From: Anoxybacter fermentans
GTDB lineage: Bacteria > Bacillota > Halanaerobiia > DY22613
Assembly: GCF_003991135.1 (NCBI RefSeq)
Contig: NZ_CP016379.1
Span: 2,046,001-2,110,000, forward strand
Reading direction: 5' to 3'
Length of the DNA stretch: 64,000 nt
The translations under genes were made by a program, and so were the position numbers. This document shows positions 27,088-35,987 of this stretch, one piece after another. The first letter of the stretch is position 1, and every line of letters starts with the position of its first letter. The notes under the pieces are model-generated. The model was not told the DNA's origin and searched no databases. It saw nothing but the letters and a program-made list of their open reading frames with translations.

Positions 27088-28286
27088 TTATATTAGTTTA
27101 ATCATTTCAAACATCGGTAACATCACTGCAAAAATTATAATACCTACTATCAAAGCAATCCCCATTAATAGTGCTGGCTCAAGAAAGGTTAAAAATCTCT
27201 CTATTTGATTTTTACAGTTTTTTTCATAAATCTCTGCTGCCCGATTCAGCATCTCTGCTAATGAGCCCGATTCTTCTCCAATACTGACCATCTCAAGAAA
27301 AATATCAGGGAAAAAACGGGTTATTTTTAATGAACGGGTCAAACTAATCCCCCGTCTTAGATTAAAAGCAATCTGTTTTAAATAATCGTCTATAGGAAAA
27401 CCTAAAGTTTCAGAGGTTAATTCAATGGCCGAAAGAACTTCCAGACCATTTTCAAGAAGAAGACCTAAAGTTCGTGCCAATCTAGCAGTTAAAAGCTGTT
27501 TTTTTAATCTACCCCAAATGGGTAAGCGGTATTGGAAAAGAATTATCCACTTTTTTACCACCGAAACCCTGAAAACAGCGGAGAGAAAAACTACAGATAA
27601 TAGAAGACCGATCATGTATTTTTTATAATTAGTATTGAGATGCCGACTCATTGACATTAGGCAATATGTAAGCATTGGTAAATTAGCCTCTAAACTCACA
27701 TAGATTTCCTGAAATCCAGGAATAACTTTAAAAAGGAGAAAGCAGATTACTCCTAAAGAGGAGATTAGCAAAATTAAAGGATAAGCCAGGAGTTGATTAA
27801 TCTTTTTACGAAAGTGATCTTCCTGATTATAATATGTAGCTAATCGGTCCAAAACCAGATCCAGACTATTGGTCATTTCTCCTGCCCTTATCTGGGAACA
27901 AAAGAATTGAGGTAACTTAGTTTCATGTTTGCTAAACCCCTGATACAGTGACTCCCCTTTTTCTAAAGACAGCAAAAGGTCAGAAATAATCTCCTGTAAT
28001 CTACTTGATTTTTTCTGTTGGACTAGAAGTTTAAGTGCCTGTGGAATACTAAGCCCTGACCTTAATAAAGTAGAAAATTGTCTGCAAAAATTACCCATTT
28101 CATTATAATTGATGGTTTTTGAAAACGGCAATAACCCCTCCTTCCACCTAAAAATAGGTCTTATTTTGATAGGATAGAGTTTATTAGCCCTTAGCTGATA
28201 TAAACATTCATTTTCATCCTTTCCATAAATCACCCCTTAATCAATTCTCCATCCCTATCTCTGGCAATATATCTAAACTTTTTCAT
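27088..28286 (-). pseudogene. pilC: Pilus inner-membrane platform protein PilC, frameshift near the 5' end
   Basis: Platform protein on which PilB acts. The main frame, from GTG 28233 to 27088 (381 residues), has two GspF domains (about 60-180 and 260-380), e.g. LRSGLSIPQALKLL and EEESGSLAEML-like SIGEESGSLAEML. It lacks the usual first ~18 residues, but those are encoded in another frame from ATG 28286: MKKFRYIARDRDGELIKG then TGA. One extra base in the GGGG run at 28233-28236 would join the frames into a normal N terminus. Either a real -1 lesion, a sequencing error, or translation restarts at the GTG that overlaps the TGA. Confidence 0.85.
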
Positions 28287-28309
28287 TCTGCCGAATAACA
28301 AAGCCCTCC

Positions 28310-29983
28310 TTAAAGAATTACCCTTAAAATTTCATTAACTGTTGTTAATCCTTCTCTTACTTTGATCAACCCATCTTGCAGCAATGTCTTTCCATTAGCA
28401 AGATAGTAATTATATAGCCAATCATAAGAAATCTGATTTGTAATTTTTTCGCGAATCTTTTCATCAATAATCAAAATTTCAAAGACTCCAACTCTTCCAT
28501 AATAACCAGTATAATTACACTTTGAGCAACCTTTACCAATAAAAGCTCTATCAGGCACTGCTTTAACTTTGGCCTGAAAAAATCTTTTTTCCTCTTCAGA
28601 AATCTTTACTTCCTCCCGACAGTCAGGACAAATTCGTCGGACCAACCGCTGGGCCACTGCACCAATTAATGTTGATGCAATCAAATAGGCTGGAATACCC
28701 ATATTGCTCAAACGTGTAATGGTACTCACTGCATCATTAGTATGGAGCGAACTTAAAACCAAATGACCGGTTAAAGCTGCCCGGATGGCAATATTAGCTG
28801 TCTCTTCATCGCGAATTTCTCCAATCATTAATACATCCGGATCCTGCCTTAACAAAGAACGTAAAGCTTTTGCAAAGGTTAAACCCGTTTTTTCATTGAC
28901 CTGAATCTGATTTACCAGATCAATTTTGTACTCGACAGGATCTTCTACAGTAGAAATGTTGATAGCTGGTGAAGCTAAAAATTTAACGCTGGATGATAAA
29001 GTAGTTGATTTACCGCTCCCGGTTGGCCCTGTAACTAAGATAATGCCATATTTCTTTTTTAGTAATTCCTTATATATTTGCAAATCTTCCTTAAGAAAAC
29101 CCAATTCTTCTAAAGAAAGAATTTGAGAGTCCCGATTTAATATACGTAAAACCGCTTTTTCACCATAAATAGTAGGTATGATGGAAATGCGTAGATTAAT
29201 CTTCCTTTGACCATAAATATAGGAAATAGAACCATCTTGAGGATTAAAATGTTGTGAAATATCTAAACTAGCCATAATTTTAAGTCTGGAGATAAGGGGA
29301 GGATGGACTTTGCGTGGAAAAGTATGCAGAGTGGATAAAACACCATCTATTCGATACCGGACCCGGGTCTCATCACGGGTCGGCTCTATATGAATATCAC
29401 TGGCACGATTTTGGAGAGCTTGATAAATAATATGATTGACAAGACGGATAATTGGAGCCTGGTCAACTTCTTCCCACTCTAAGATCTCCTCCTCTCCAGA
29501 GACCATTACTTCTTCCTCCAATTGCTGGATCATTTGGTGGGCGGAATGACGATCCAGGCGGTAGAAATGCTCAATTGATTCGATAATTTGCGAGGGGATA
29601 GCCAGGTGGGGAATTACTGTTTTACCTGTAATAATATGTACTTCATCTAAAGCTAAAATATTATGGGGATTAGCTATGGCAATGTGAAATCCATCCTCCC
29701 GACTCTCCAGGGGAAGAAGTAAATGGCGTCGCGCCAGTTTTTCGGGTATCATTAAAACAAGTTCAGGATCAATCTCTACCTTACTTAGATCAATCCACGG
29801 TACTTGATAAAGAATTTCTTTAGCTTTGATTAAATCCAATTCCGTTATTGCAGTAGATTCTATCAAAAGAGTTTCAAATGACTTCTCAGGCATGTTTTGA
29901 TGTAATTTCTCAATCTCCCGCAATTTCTCGAGAGATATCAGTTTAAGATCAACCAGAATTTCAATAAGGGATCTTTCATCCAA
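28310..29983 (-). CDS. pilB: Type IV pilus extension ATPase
   Basis: Hexameric motor that assembles pilin. 557 residues: T2SSE N-terminal domain (about 1-150), then the ATPase domain with Walker A GPTGSGKSTTL (about 320), Asp box, Walker B LMIGEIRDEETA and His box LSSLHTNDA, and the zinc tetracysteine CPDC...CSKC (about 455-492) typical of PilB/GspE rather than PilT. Start is TTG 29983, with AAGGAG ten bases upstream formed by the end of the antitoxin gene. No pilT retraction ATPase occurs in this window. Confidence 0.95.
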   Translation of the reverse strand: MDERSLIEILVDLKLISLEKLREIEKLHQNMPEKSFETLLIESTAITELDLIKAKEILYQVPWIDLSKVEIDPELVLMIPEKLARRHLLLPLESREDGFHIAIANPHNILALDEVHIITGKTVIPHLAIPSQIIESIEHFYRLDRHSAHQMIQQLEEEVMVSGEEEILEWEEVDQAPIIRLVNHIIYQALQNRASDIHIEPTRDETRVRYRIDGVLSTLHTFPRKVHPPLISRLKIMASLDISQHFNPQDGSISYIYGQRKINLRISIIPTIYGEKAVLRILNRDSQILSLEELGFLKEDLQIYKELLKKKYGIILVTGPTGSGKSTTLSSSVKFLASPAINISTVEDPVEYKIDLVNQIQVNEKTGLTFAKALRSLLRQDPDVLMIGEIRDEETANIAIRAALTGHLVLSSLHTNDAVSTITRLSNMGIPAYLIASTLIGAVAQRLVRRICPDCREEVKISEEEKRFFQAKVKAVPDRAFIGKGCSKCNYTGYYGRVGVFEILIIDEKIREKITNQISYDWLYNYYLANGKTLLQDGLIKVREGLTTVNEILRVIL

Positions 29984-29997
29984 AGAGTGTCAACTCC

Positions 29998-30441
29998 TTA
30001 TTTCCCTTTCTTCTTTAATAAATCAAGATAAGCCTGATAAATTTCTTTTTCCGGTTGTGAAAGATTATGAGCACTCATACTTTGAATATAATCCATAAGT
30101 ACTCCATACGGAATTCTCCACTCACGACCTATTTTGGTACCAGGCAGTTTACCATCACTTAACATGGTTATTACTACCTGGTAACTGACTGCTAAAAGAG
30201 CTGCCACCTCCTCACAAGTAAGAAGATCATTATACTCATACTTTTTAAATTTCCTATACTGATCTATACTTTCCTCAATAATCTTTCCATATCGGCTATC
30301 AACAAACTCTTCTCCACACTCTGTACAAACCTGATACGGTATTTCAGATAATTCAATGGGAATTCCGCGATAGTGATGATTAAAATCTGCCAATCTCTGC
30401 TGAACTGTACCTCCACAAATAGGGCATTTTTCCACAGGCAC
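29998..30441 (-). CDS. YgiT-type zinc finger / excisionase-like HTH protein, probable antitoxin
   Basis: 147 residues. N terminus has the YgiT/MqsA zinc finger CPICGG (5-10) and CTECGEEF (about 38-45); the C-terminal half has an excisionase-type helix-turn-helix (LTCEEVAALLAVSYQVVITML...GREWRIP). MqsA-like proteins pair with a toxin encoded just upstream and repress the operon. Start GTG 30441 has AGGAGG seven bases before it; 26 bases separate it from the DUF4258 gene. It ends next to pilB, which may be co-transcribed. Confidence 0.82.
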   Translation of the reverse strand: MPVEKCPICGGTVQQRLADFNHHYRGIPIELSEIPYQVCTECGEEFVDSRYGKIIEESIDQYRKFKKYEYNDLLTCEEVAALLAVSYQVVITMLSDGKLPGTKIGREWRIPYGVLMDYIQSMSAHNLSQPEKEIYQAYLDLLKKKGK

Positions 30442-30467
30442 AATATTACCTCCTTTCCACTACCCAC

Positions 30468-30833
30468 TCATTTCTTCACATATAAACCATCAGGCTGACG
30501 TTCCCAGCCAATCTCTTCTTTAAAATACATCACTGTAATTAAAATAACAGTCTTCTCTTTACCTAATGCACAGATAATGCCTATATCTTCCTGAAATCTA
30601 TCTTTACTCTGTAATGTATATTTAATCCTCAAATTACCATAATGGTCATAGGAGCCCTCATGTCGAATGACTACTGGATTCTGAAGAGAAACTTTTAAAT
30701 CCTGATAAGTAATCCCTCTTTCAACCATCCTGGTACTAAAATGCCGTGTTATAATCAGTTCCTGGTGTTCACGAATTTGCTTTTCTACCTTTGAATAATC
30801 ATTATCCAAATAATTATTATAATTATTATTCAT
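30468..30833 (-). CDS. DUF4258 protein, probable toxin of a type II pair
   Basis: 121 residues. It shows the DUF4258 pattern: TRHFSTRMVERGITYQDLKV (about 30-50), a central NPVVIRHE turn and a C-terminal KTVILITVMYF strand. DUF4258 proteins have an RNase-toxin-like compact fold and are commonly next to YgiT-finger antitoxins. Toxicity is inferred from pairing and gene order (toxin first, as in mqsRA). An almost ideal promoter lies 63 bases upstream. Confidence 0.78.
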   Translation of the reverse strand: MNNNYNNYLDNDYSKVEKQIREHQELIITRHFSTRMVERGITYQDLKVSLQNPVVIRHEGSYDHYGNLRIKYTLQSKDRFQEDIGIICALGKEKTVILITVMYFKEEIGWERQPDGLYVKK

Positions 30834-30895
30834 AATATCAAGACCTCCTTTATCAGGATCGGTCTTCTATATACTGAGTTTTTCTCTCCAAAAAC

Positions 30896-30925
30896 ATTAT
30901 AACTCATGTTAAATTAGGTTGTCAA
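30896..30925 (-). promoter_or_regulatory. Strong sigma-A promoter of the toxin-antitoxin pair
   Basis: Perfect TTGACA (30925-30920) and perfect TATAAT (30901-30896) separated by 18 bases on the minus strand, about 63 bases upstream of the DUF4258 start. Confidence 0.85.
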
Positions 30926-31008
30926 TATATATCTTGAGATAAATTAATTTATTTTATTTTATTTTCCATCAATGTCAAGTTTAATTGAATATTTTTTACC
31001 AATAGCAA

Positions 31009-31275
31009 AACCCTGCCTTAAGGCAGGGTTGAGCTTGTTGACAAACCTTTCTTTTTTAGAGACTTACCCGCGCGCTGCTAGAAAAACTAAATATAATTTC
31101 TGAAGTGTATAAGTCAAGGCTTAAAGCCAGGAGGGCGAAAGCTTTGATTTTTAAGGACGTGCAGTCAGGATGGCGAAGCATCCGGTAGTAGAAGAAATTA
31201 TATTTAATTTTTCTGTTCCTCTATGGGAGCAAATTATGTGCATCTCCTCTTTTTCAACAGCCCGAAGGCAGGGTT
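31009..31275. repeat. 267-bp palindromic element with inner inverted repeats, possible mini-transposon or structured RNA
   Basis: The left end is a perfect 22-bp palindrome starting AACCCTGCCTT (31009-31030); the right end, read on the minus strand, starts AACCCTGCCTTCGGGC (31275 inward). Inside, AGAAAAACTAAATATAATTT at 31080 is matched in inverted form at 31193-31214. The 90 bases between are GC-richer and contain small hairpins GGC/GCC (31118-31128) and GGATG/CATCC (31168-31183). No open frame. The right edge overlaps the tmk stop codon. The left palindrome, read on the minus strand and followed by TTTTGC, could also terminate tmk. Confidence 0.65.
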
Positions 31276-31939
31276 AATTTTGACACCATATTTCATACTT
31301 TTGTAACATCTCCTCTACAATCTTTCTAATCTCCTCATGCTGTTTTAATTTATCTGCTTTACCATTAACATAATGCAAAGGTGCTTCATACTTAGACAGT
31401 AGCCTATCATAACTTTCCCGAACCCGCTTCAATTTATCATAATTCTCATAAATATCCTGAACAGGCCGTCCTTTATTCAACCTTTCTAAACAAATTTCAA
31501 GGGGGCAATCTATAAAAAGAGTTAAATCCGGTAGTGGAAATTCACTATTTAGATGTCGGACAAACTCCAACTCTTTTTCATCATTGCAGTTATAAACCAA
31601 TGATGAAAGAATATAGCGGGTGCATATAACAATCCATCCTTCCTCAATTTTCCGCATAATACCATCCACTTCATTATAAAGATGGTCATGGCGGTCTGCA
31701 GCAAAAAGAAAAGCCAGTTGACGGTCATCTAGCCTTTTGTCTCCAGTCATCTTAAACCGACCTTTGAGAGCCAATCTGATCAGGTTTCCAATCGGCCCTG
31801 ATGTAGGCTCTTCAGTTAAAAAAACCCGATATCCCTGGTTAAACAAATATTCATACAATAACCGGGCCTGTGTAGAAGTCCCGGAACCATCTATCGCTTC
31901 AAAAACAATAAACATCCCCCTTTTTAATACTTTACCCAC
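31274..31939 (-). CDS. tmk: Thymidylate kinase family protein with variant P-loop
   Basis: Phosphorylates dTMP to dTDP. 221 residues. Key segments: FIVFEAIDGSGTSTQA (P-loop, about 10-25), TEEPTSGPIG (dTMP/DRX-type region), FAADRHDHL, and LFIDCPLEICLERL. The P-loop reads GSGTST where the usual form is GSGKST, so the Walker lysine is replaced by Thr; this variant exists in some other bacteria to my knowledge, but it deserves checking. Start GTG with an upstream GGAAGGGGAAG. The stop codon lies in the end of a palindromic element. Confidence 0.87.
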   Translation of the reverse strand: MGKVLKRGMFIVFEAIDGSGTSTQARLLYEYLFNQGYRVFLTEEPTSGPIGNLIRLALKGRFKMTGDKRLDDRQLAFLFAADRHDHLYNEVDGIMRKIEEGWIVICTRYILSSLVYNCNDEKELEFVRHLNSEFPLPDLTLFIDCPLEICLERLNKGRPVQDIYENYDKLKRVRESYDRLLSKYEAPLHYVNGKADKLKQHEEIRKIVEEMLQKYEIWCQN

Positions 31940-32102
31940 TCTTTAACTTCCCCTTCCTTTTTTAGCATTTAATTCATTTTGAGTTTCTACCACTAAAATT
32001 ATTTTATTTCTATCCTTAACCTTAATATTCCTCCCTCTTATCAATTTTCTGAGAATCAGAAAATAAGCAAAATATACTAATTCAATGGAAACTAGCAAAA
32101 AA

Positions 32103-32114
32103 GTATGATATAAT
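32103..32114 (+). promoter_or_regulatory. Extended -10 promoter of DUF2225 gene
   Basis: TATGATATAAT gives a TG-N-TATAAT extended -10 (TATAAT at 32109-32114), 42 bases before the ATG. No good -35 is visible, as is common for extended -10 promoters. Confidence 0.55.
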
Positions 32115-32156
32115 AAGACTATAGTCCTGATACTCTTTTTCAGGGAGGTTTTTGAC

Positions 32157-32870
32157 ATGTCTAATAATCCCTTTTATAAAAAAAAAGTAACCTGTCCTAT
32201 ATGTCTTATCGAATTTGAAACCACTCTAGTCAAATCCCATAAATGTATTCCTTCTGATAGAGATACTGATTTTTGCAATTATTACTCCGATGTCATTCCA
32301 TATCTGTACGATATCTGGGTTTGTCCTCAATGTTACTATGCAGCACCGAAATCCATCTTTAATAAAATAAAAAAAGATGAGATAAATGCTATCGCTGAAA
32401 TTCTGGCCAAAAGCAACCTCAAACTCAACCCTTTAGGAGAACGAAAACCAAAACAGGCACTTATTTACTTTAAACTAGCCCTTCTTTGTATGTCATACCG
32501 GGAAGTACCTGCTAGCACAATCGCAGGAGTCTGCTTAAAAACTGCCTGGATTTATCGCCTCTTAAAAGATTCTGAAAAAGAAGAAGAATATCTTAAAAAA
32601 GCAATTAAATTCTATAAAAAAGCTTTTTCTACTGAGAGTTTCCCTATCGGCAATCTTACTGAAATCCATCTCATATATCTTTTAGGCGAACTCCATCGTC
32701 GGATTAAAGAATTTCCTGAAGCTATTCAATGGTTCGATAAAGTGGTAAAAAATCCCCTGGCCAGTACTGAACCTGCCATTGTTAAAATGGCCCGTGATCA
32801 ATGGGCACTGGCAAAAAAAGAGTATGATCAATTCAAAAAAGAAGTAGCTGCCACCACGACCAAGAGTTAA
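32157..32870 (+). CDS. DUF2225 family protein
   Basis: 237 residues, one of the few plus-strand genes. N-terminal zinc-binding part with CPIC (about 13-16), a conserved DTDFCNYY and WVCPQCYYAA (about 54-63), then helical TPR-like repeats (about 95-225; e.g. AGVCLKTAWIYRLLKD and IYLLGELHRRIKEFPEAI). This matches DUF2225, found widely in Firmicutes, function unknown. It has a GGGAGG site, an extended -10 promoter and a terminator, so it is a single-gene transcript. Confidence 0.88.
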   Translation: MSNNPFYKKKVTCPICLIEFETTLVKSHKCIPSDRDTDFCNYYSDVIPYLYDIWVCPQCYYAAPKSIFNKIKKDEINAIAEILAKSNLKLNPLGERKPKQALIYFKLALLCMSYREVPASTIAGVCLKTAWIYRLLKDSEKEEEYLKKAIKFYKKAFSTESFPIGNLTEIHLIYLLGELHRRIKEFPEAIQWFDKVVKNPLASTEPAIVKMARDQWALAKKEYDQFKKEVAATTTKS

Positions 32871-32876
32871 AAAGCT

Positions 32877-32913
32877 AAGGCTGCATCCTTAAATCAGGAT
32901 ACAGCCTTTTTAT
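32877..32913 (+). terminator. Rho-independent terminator of DUF2225 gene
   Basis: Stem AGGCTGCATCCT / AGGATACAGCCT (32878-32907) with a 6-base loop, followed by TTTTTAT. It lies just before the convergent threonine aldolase stop and may also act on that transcript. Confidence 0.85.
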
Positions 32914-32915
32914 CT

Positions 32916-33959
32916 TTAGGCCAATTCTTTGCCAACTTCCTGCATAATCTTAAGTGCTAAATCTATTCCAGCATCATCTACATCTTTATGGGTAACCATC
33001 CGCAAATGATATGGCCCGAAAGGAGTAACAAGCAACCCCCGCTCAGCAAGAATCTTTATCAATTCTTCCACACTTTTACCCCAACCACTGCAATCTACTA
33101 CCACTATATTACTCTGTACTTTGCTTAAATCTACTACAAGACCAGGAATTTCAACCAGACCATAAGCTAACCGTTTCGCCCGGTCATGATCTTCCTGTAA
33201 CCGATCTACCATTTTTGTCAAAGCAATAATTCCTGCAGCTGCAAGAATACCTGCCTGGCGCATTCCTCCTCCTAATAATTTCCTATACTTGCGGGCTTTG
33301 TTAATGAATTCTTTTGAACCAGCCAAAATAGAACCCACTGGGGCAGCTAATCCTTTGGAAAGGCAGAACATAACCGAATCCATTTTCTCACAAAGATTCC
33401 TTACATCCACATCAAGAGCCGCAGCAGCATTAAAGATCCTGGCACCATCCAGATGAACCGGTACCCCATATTCATGAGCCGCATCAGCCACACTATTTAA
33501 CCTATGTGGAGGAATCACCACACCTCCAGCCCGGTTTAAAGTATTTTCCAAACAAACCAGGCCTGTATTTGGAAAATGAATATTATTTCCTCTAATGGCA
33601 CTGCGAATCTGATCTGGAGTATAACATCCATCTGCTGTCTCAATGGTTCTGGTTTGAACTCCTGAGAGCCTGCCAAGACCGCCTACTTCATAGAGAAAAA
33701 TATGCATCCTGGGATCAACAATTACTTCCTGCCCTGGAAGGGTATGGGTCAAAGCTGCAATCTGATTCCCCATGGTTCCGCTAGGAACAAAAAGAGCCGC
33801 CTCCTTACCCACTATCTCAGCTGCCAATTCTTCCAAACGGTTAACTGTTGGATCTTCTCTATAAACATCATCACCTACTTCAGCTTCTGCCATAGCTTTT
33901 CGCATCTCAGCAGTTGGCTTGGTTACAGTATCACTCCTGAGATCTACCAATTTAGCCAT
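32916..33959 (-). CDS. ltaE: Low-specificity L-threonine aldolase
   Basis: PLP enzyme splitting L-threonine/allo-threonine to glycine and acetaldehyde. 347 residues from ATG 33959, eight bases after AGGAG; the in-frame GTG at 33968 lies inside that site. Fold-type I markers: [11 protein letters not shown] at the N terminus, [15 protein letters not shown], the PLP Asp in [11 protein letters not shown], and the Schiff-base Lys in [14 protein letters not shown] (about 198). Normal length. Downstream of the EamA exporter by six bases, so the Crp/Fnr-like regulator, exporter and aldolase probably form an operon, perhaps for amino acid handling. Confidence 0.94.
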   Translation of the reverse strand: MAKLVDLRSDTVTKPTAEMRKAMAEAEVGDDVYREDPTVNRLEELAAEIVGKEAALFVPSGTMGNQIAALTHTLPGQEVIVDPRMHIFLYEVGGLGRLSGVQTRTIETADGCYTPDQIRSAIRGNNIHFPNTGLVCLENTLNRAGGVVIPPHRLNSVADAAHEYGVPVHLDGARIFNAAAALDVDVRNLCEKMDSVMFCLSKGLAAPVGSILAGSKEFINKARKYRKLLGGGMRQAGILAAAGIIALTKMVDRLQEDHDRAKRLAYGLVEIPGLVVDLSKVQSNIVVVDCSGWGKSVEELIKILAERGLLVTPFGPYHLRMVTHKDVDDAGIDLALKIMQEVGKELA

Positions 33960-33964
33960 TATTA

Positions 33965-34849
33965 TCACTCCTTTGTTTTTATTCCGATTTTAAAATAATC
34001 ACCAGCCTCAGCTAAAATCATACCCAACATAATTAACCCCCCACCCCAAAGACTCTGCTGGGTAATGGGTTCATCCAACAAAATATATGCAAAAATTAAT
34101 GCAAAAACCGGCTCCAACGAAAATATAATGGCAGTACGTATTGCAGAGGTAAATTTCTGGGCCCAATTCTGAATCAAAAATGCAAGACCAGTAGCCATTA
34201 CTGCCATATAGACTATTCTCCACCAGATATCGATATTATAAGTCAGCTTAAGTTCTCCCTTAAGACCTGCAGCCATTCCTGCAAAAATTCCAACCACACC
34301 AATCTGAATTATAGTCAGAAGTACTGGATCTTTATTTTGAACAAATTGACCAACCAGAAAAATATGTAGCCCAAAAGATATTGCACAGAAAAAAACTAAA
34401 AGATCACCCAGATTAAAAGTCCATTCTCCATCATAAAAAAGAAGTAAAAGTCCAATTACTGCCAGGAAAACACCTGTTAACACTAAAAGAGGCGGTAGCT
34501 TTTTAAAATAAATAGTAGAGATAAGAGGTACAATAACAACTGATAAGCCAGTAATAAATCCGGCTCTAGAGGCTGTAGTAAAGGCAAGACCGCTTATCTG
34601 AAAAATATATCCTCCACTCAAAGCAAGTCCTAGATAAAAACCTAGCCTTATTAGATCAAGCTTTAAACCAGAAAGTCTCCACCAATTAACAATTATTAAT
34701 ACCAATGCTGCCAGAGTAAATCGCAAGAAAATAAAATTTAAAGGTCGAATATCTTTTAAAGCATCTTTCATCAGTGCAAAGGTTGTCCCCCAGATCAGCA
34801 CTATAAAAAAAAGTGCCAGATCGGCTATAATAGATTTGTATTTATTCAT
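33965..34849 (-). CDS. EamA/DMT-family transporter
   Basis: 294 residues with ten hydrophobic segments in two EamA repeats (about 8-140 and 150-285). N-terminal [19 protein letters not shown] and the second-repeat [16 protein letters not shown] are typical of the drug/metabolite superfamily. Many such proteins export amino acids or metabolites; location between a Crp/Fnr-like regulator and threonine aldolase is compatible with that but does not prove it. Confidence 0.88.
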   Translation of the reverse strand: MNKYKSIIADLALFFIVLIWGTTFALMKDALKDIRPLNFIFLRFTLAALVLIIVNWWRLSGLKLDLIRLGFYLGLALSGGYIFQISGLAFTTASRAGFITGLSVVIVPLISTIYFKKLPPLLVLTGVFLAVIGLLLLFYDGEWTFNLGDLLVFFCAISFGLHIFLVGQFVQNKDPVLLTIIQIGVVGIFAGMAAGLKGELKLTYNIDIWWRIVYMAVMATGLAFLIQNWAQKFTSAIRTAIIFSLEPVFALIFAYILLDEPITQQSLWGGGLIMLGMILAEAGDYFKIGIKTKE

Positions 34850-34862
34850 TGTTCACCATCTC

Positions 34863-35522
34863 CTATCCAATATATCTCATTAATTGCTGCAGATCTGTAA
34901 TTAAAATTCGTCTATTTACAATCTCAATAATTCCTTCCTCCTGAAATTGATTTAGTGTTTTGGTTACAGTAACCCTAGAAGCTCCCAGAAGATTAGCTAA
35001 CTCCTGATGTGTCAGGGAAAGCTGAATCAAAATCCCCCGCTCTGTTTTTTTACCAAACTGCTTACTAAAAATGAGAATTTGATTGGCCAGACGGCCGGAA
35101 ATATCATAAAAGACCATATCTTTGATCTGTTGTGTAAGTGTACGCACCTTTTCTGCCATCACTTTCAAAAGATCAAAAGAAAGATCAGGTTCTTTAAATA
35201 ACGCATTTTTCAAATCCTTAAAATTCATACTGTAGATAACCGTATCCCCAAGGGCTTCAGCATTGACATCATATCCTAATCCGTCAAATAAAGAAACTTC
35301 CCCAAAAAATTGACCAGAAGAAAGGATGAATAAAGTTTTCTCCTTTCCCTCATCTGAAATCATGAAGATTTTGACAAGTCCTTCGGCAATATAAAAGAGA
35401 CAATCCTCCCTCTCATTTTCCATAAAAATCAACTCATTGGCTTTAAATTTACGCTGAAATCCCTTTGTACGAAAGAAATTTTCCAACTTTAAGTCTGGTC
35501 TGATCTTTTCCAAATTGTTCAT
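34863..35522 (-). CDS. Crp/Fnr-family transcription regulator
   Basis: 219 residues: cyclic-nucleotide-binding-like beta barrel (about 15-130; FYIAEGLVKIFMISDEGKEK and SGQFFGEVSLFDG), long dimer helix (about 125-150), and Crp winged helix with LTHQELANLLGASRVTVTKTLNQF (about 170-193 as the recognition region). No cysteine set for an Fnr Fe-S cluster is visible, so it is not a classical oxygen sensor. It begins the putative operon with the EamA exporter and ltaE. Confidence 0.9.
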   Translation of the reverse strand: MNNLEKIRPDLKLENFFRTKGFQRKFKANELIFMENEREDCLFYIAEGLVKIFMISDEGKEKTLFILSSGQFFGEVSLFDGLGYDVNAEALGDTVIYSMNFKDLKNALFKEPDLSFDLLKVMAEKVRTLTQQIKDMVFYDISGRLANQILIFSKQFGKKTERGILIQLSLTHQELANLLGASRVTVTKTLNQFQEEGIIEIVNRRILITDLQQLMRYIG

Positions 35523-35606
35523 TATTTTTTCTCCCTTCCCTCCATTAATCAGTATTATATTTCGGTATACGAGCAGTAAATCCTTTTAGTTTATAAATAT
35601 TAACTA

Positions 35607-35742
35607 TGATTAAACTGCAAAAAGCTAATTTTGAGCGACATAAAAATTTTTGTCAAACCATCTTAGTGAGATTTCAGTCGAACTTTAGATGGTTCGAAAA
35701 ATTTCTTTTGAAGCGAAAAATTAGCTTTTTGCAGTAAAACCA
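35607..35742 (+). repeat. Palindromic repeat family, copy H (short form)
   Basis: Same structure as copy A: both outer arms (ATTAAACTGCAAAAAGCTAA ... GCGAAAAATTAGCTTTTTGC) joined directly through TCAGTCGAACTTTAGATGG, with the two inner hairpins missing. Ends directly at the feoA stop codon. Confidence 0.92.
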
Positions 35743-35970
35743 TTAATTATTAATAACAACCTGGATCAATTGACATGTAGCCCGATCTAAGGCCATCTGG
35801 GTAAAACCAACCTGAATTAAATAAATAGGTGATCTCTGAAGAACTTTTACTTCACTTCCGGGAATAAGACCAAGATTCATTAACTTCTGATAAATCCTGG
35901 GCTCTTGAGTATTGATAGTAAAAATTCTTCCCCTCTCCCCTACCTTAAGCTGGTCTAAACTAACCCTCAT
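35743..35970 (-). CDS. feoA: FeoA ferrous iron transport protein
   Basis: 75-residue SH3-like protein with the FeoA pattern: MNLGLIPGSEVKVLQRSP (about 31-48) and a C-terminal VGFTQMALDRATCQLI. FeoA supports FeoB-mediated Fe(II) import at the cytoplasmic face. It follows feoB by 17 bases; the order feoB-feoA is the reverse of the most common arrangement. Confidence 0.92.
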   Translation of the reverse strand: MRVSLDQLKVGERGRIFTINTQEPRIYQKLMNLGLIPGSEVKVLQRSPIYLIQVGFTQMALDRATCQLIQVVINN

Positions 35971-35987
35971 CTTCTGTTCCTCCTTTT

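Noticed and set aside
31943-32158. 71-codon minus-strand frame before tmk
   Set aside because: It covers the extended -10 promoter and ribosome binding site of the DUF2225 gene on the other strand, has no ribosome binding site of its own and no recognisable domain.
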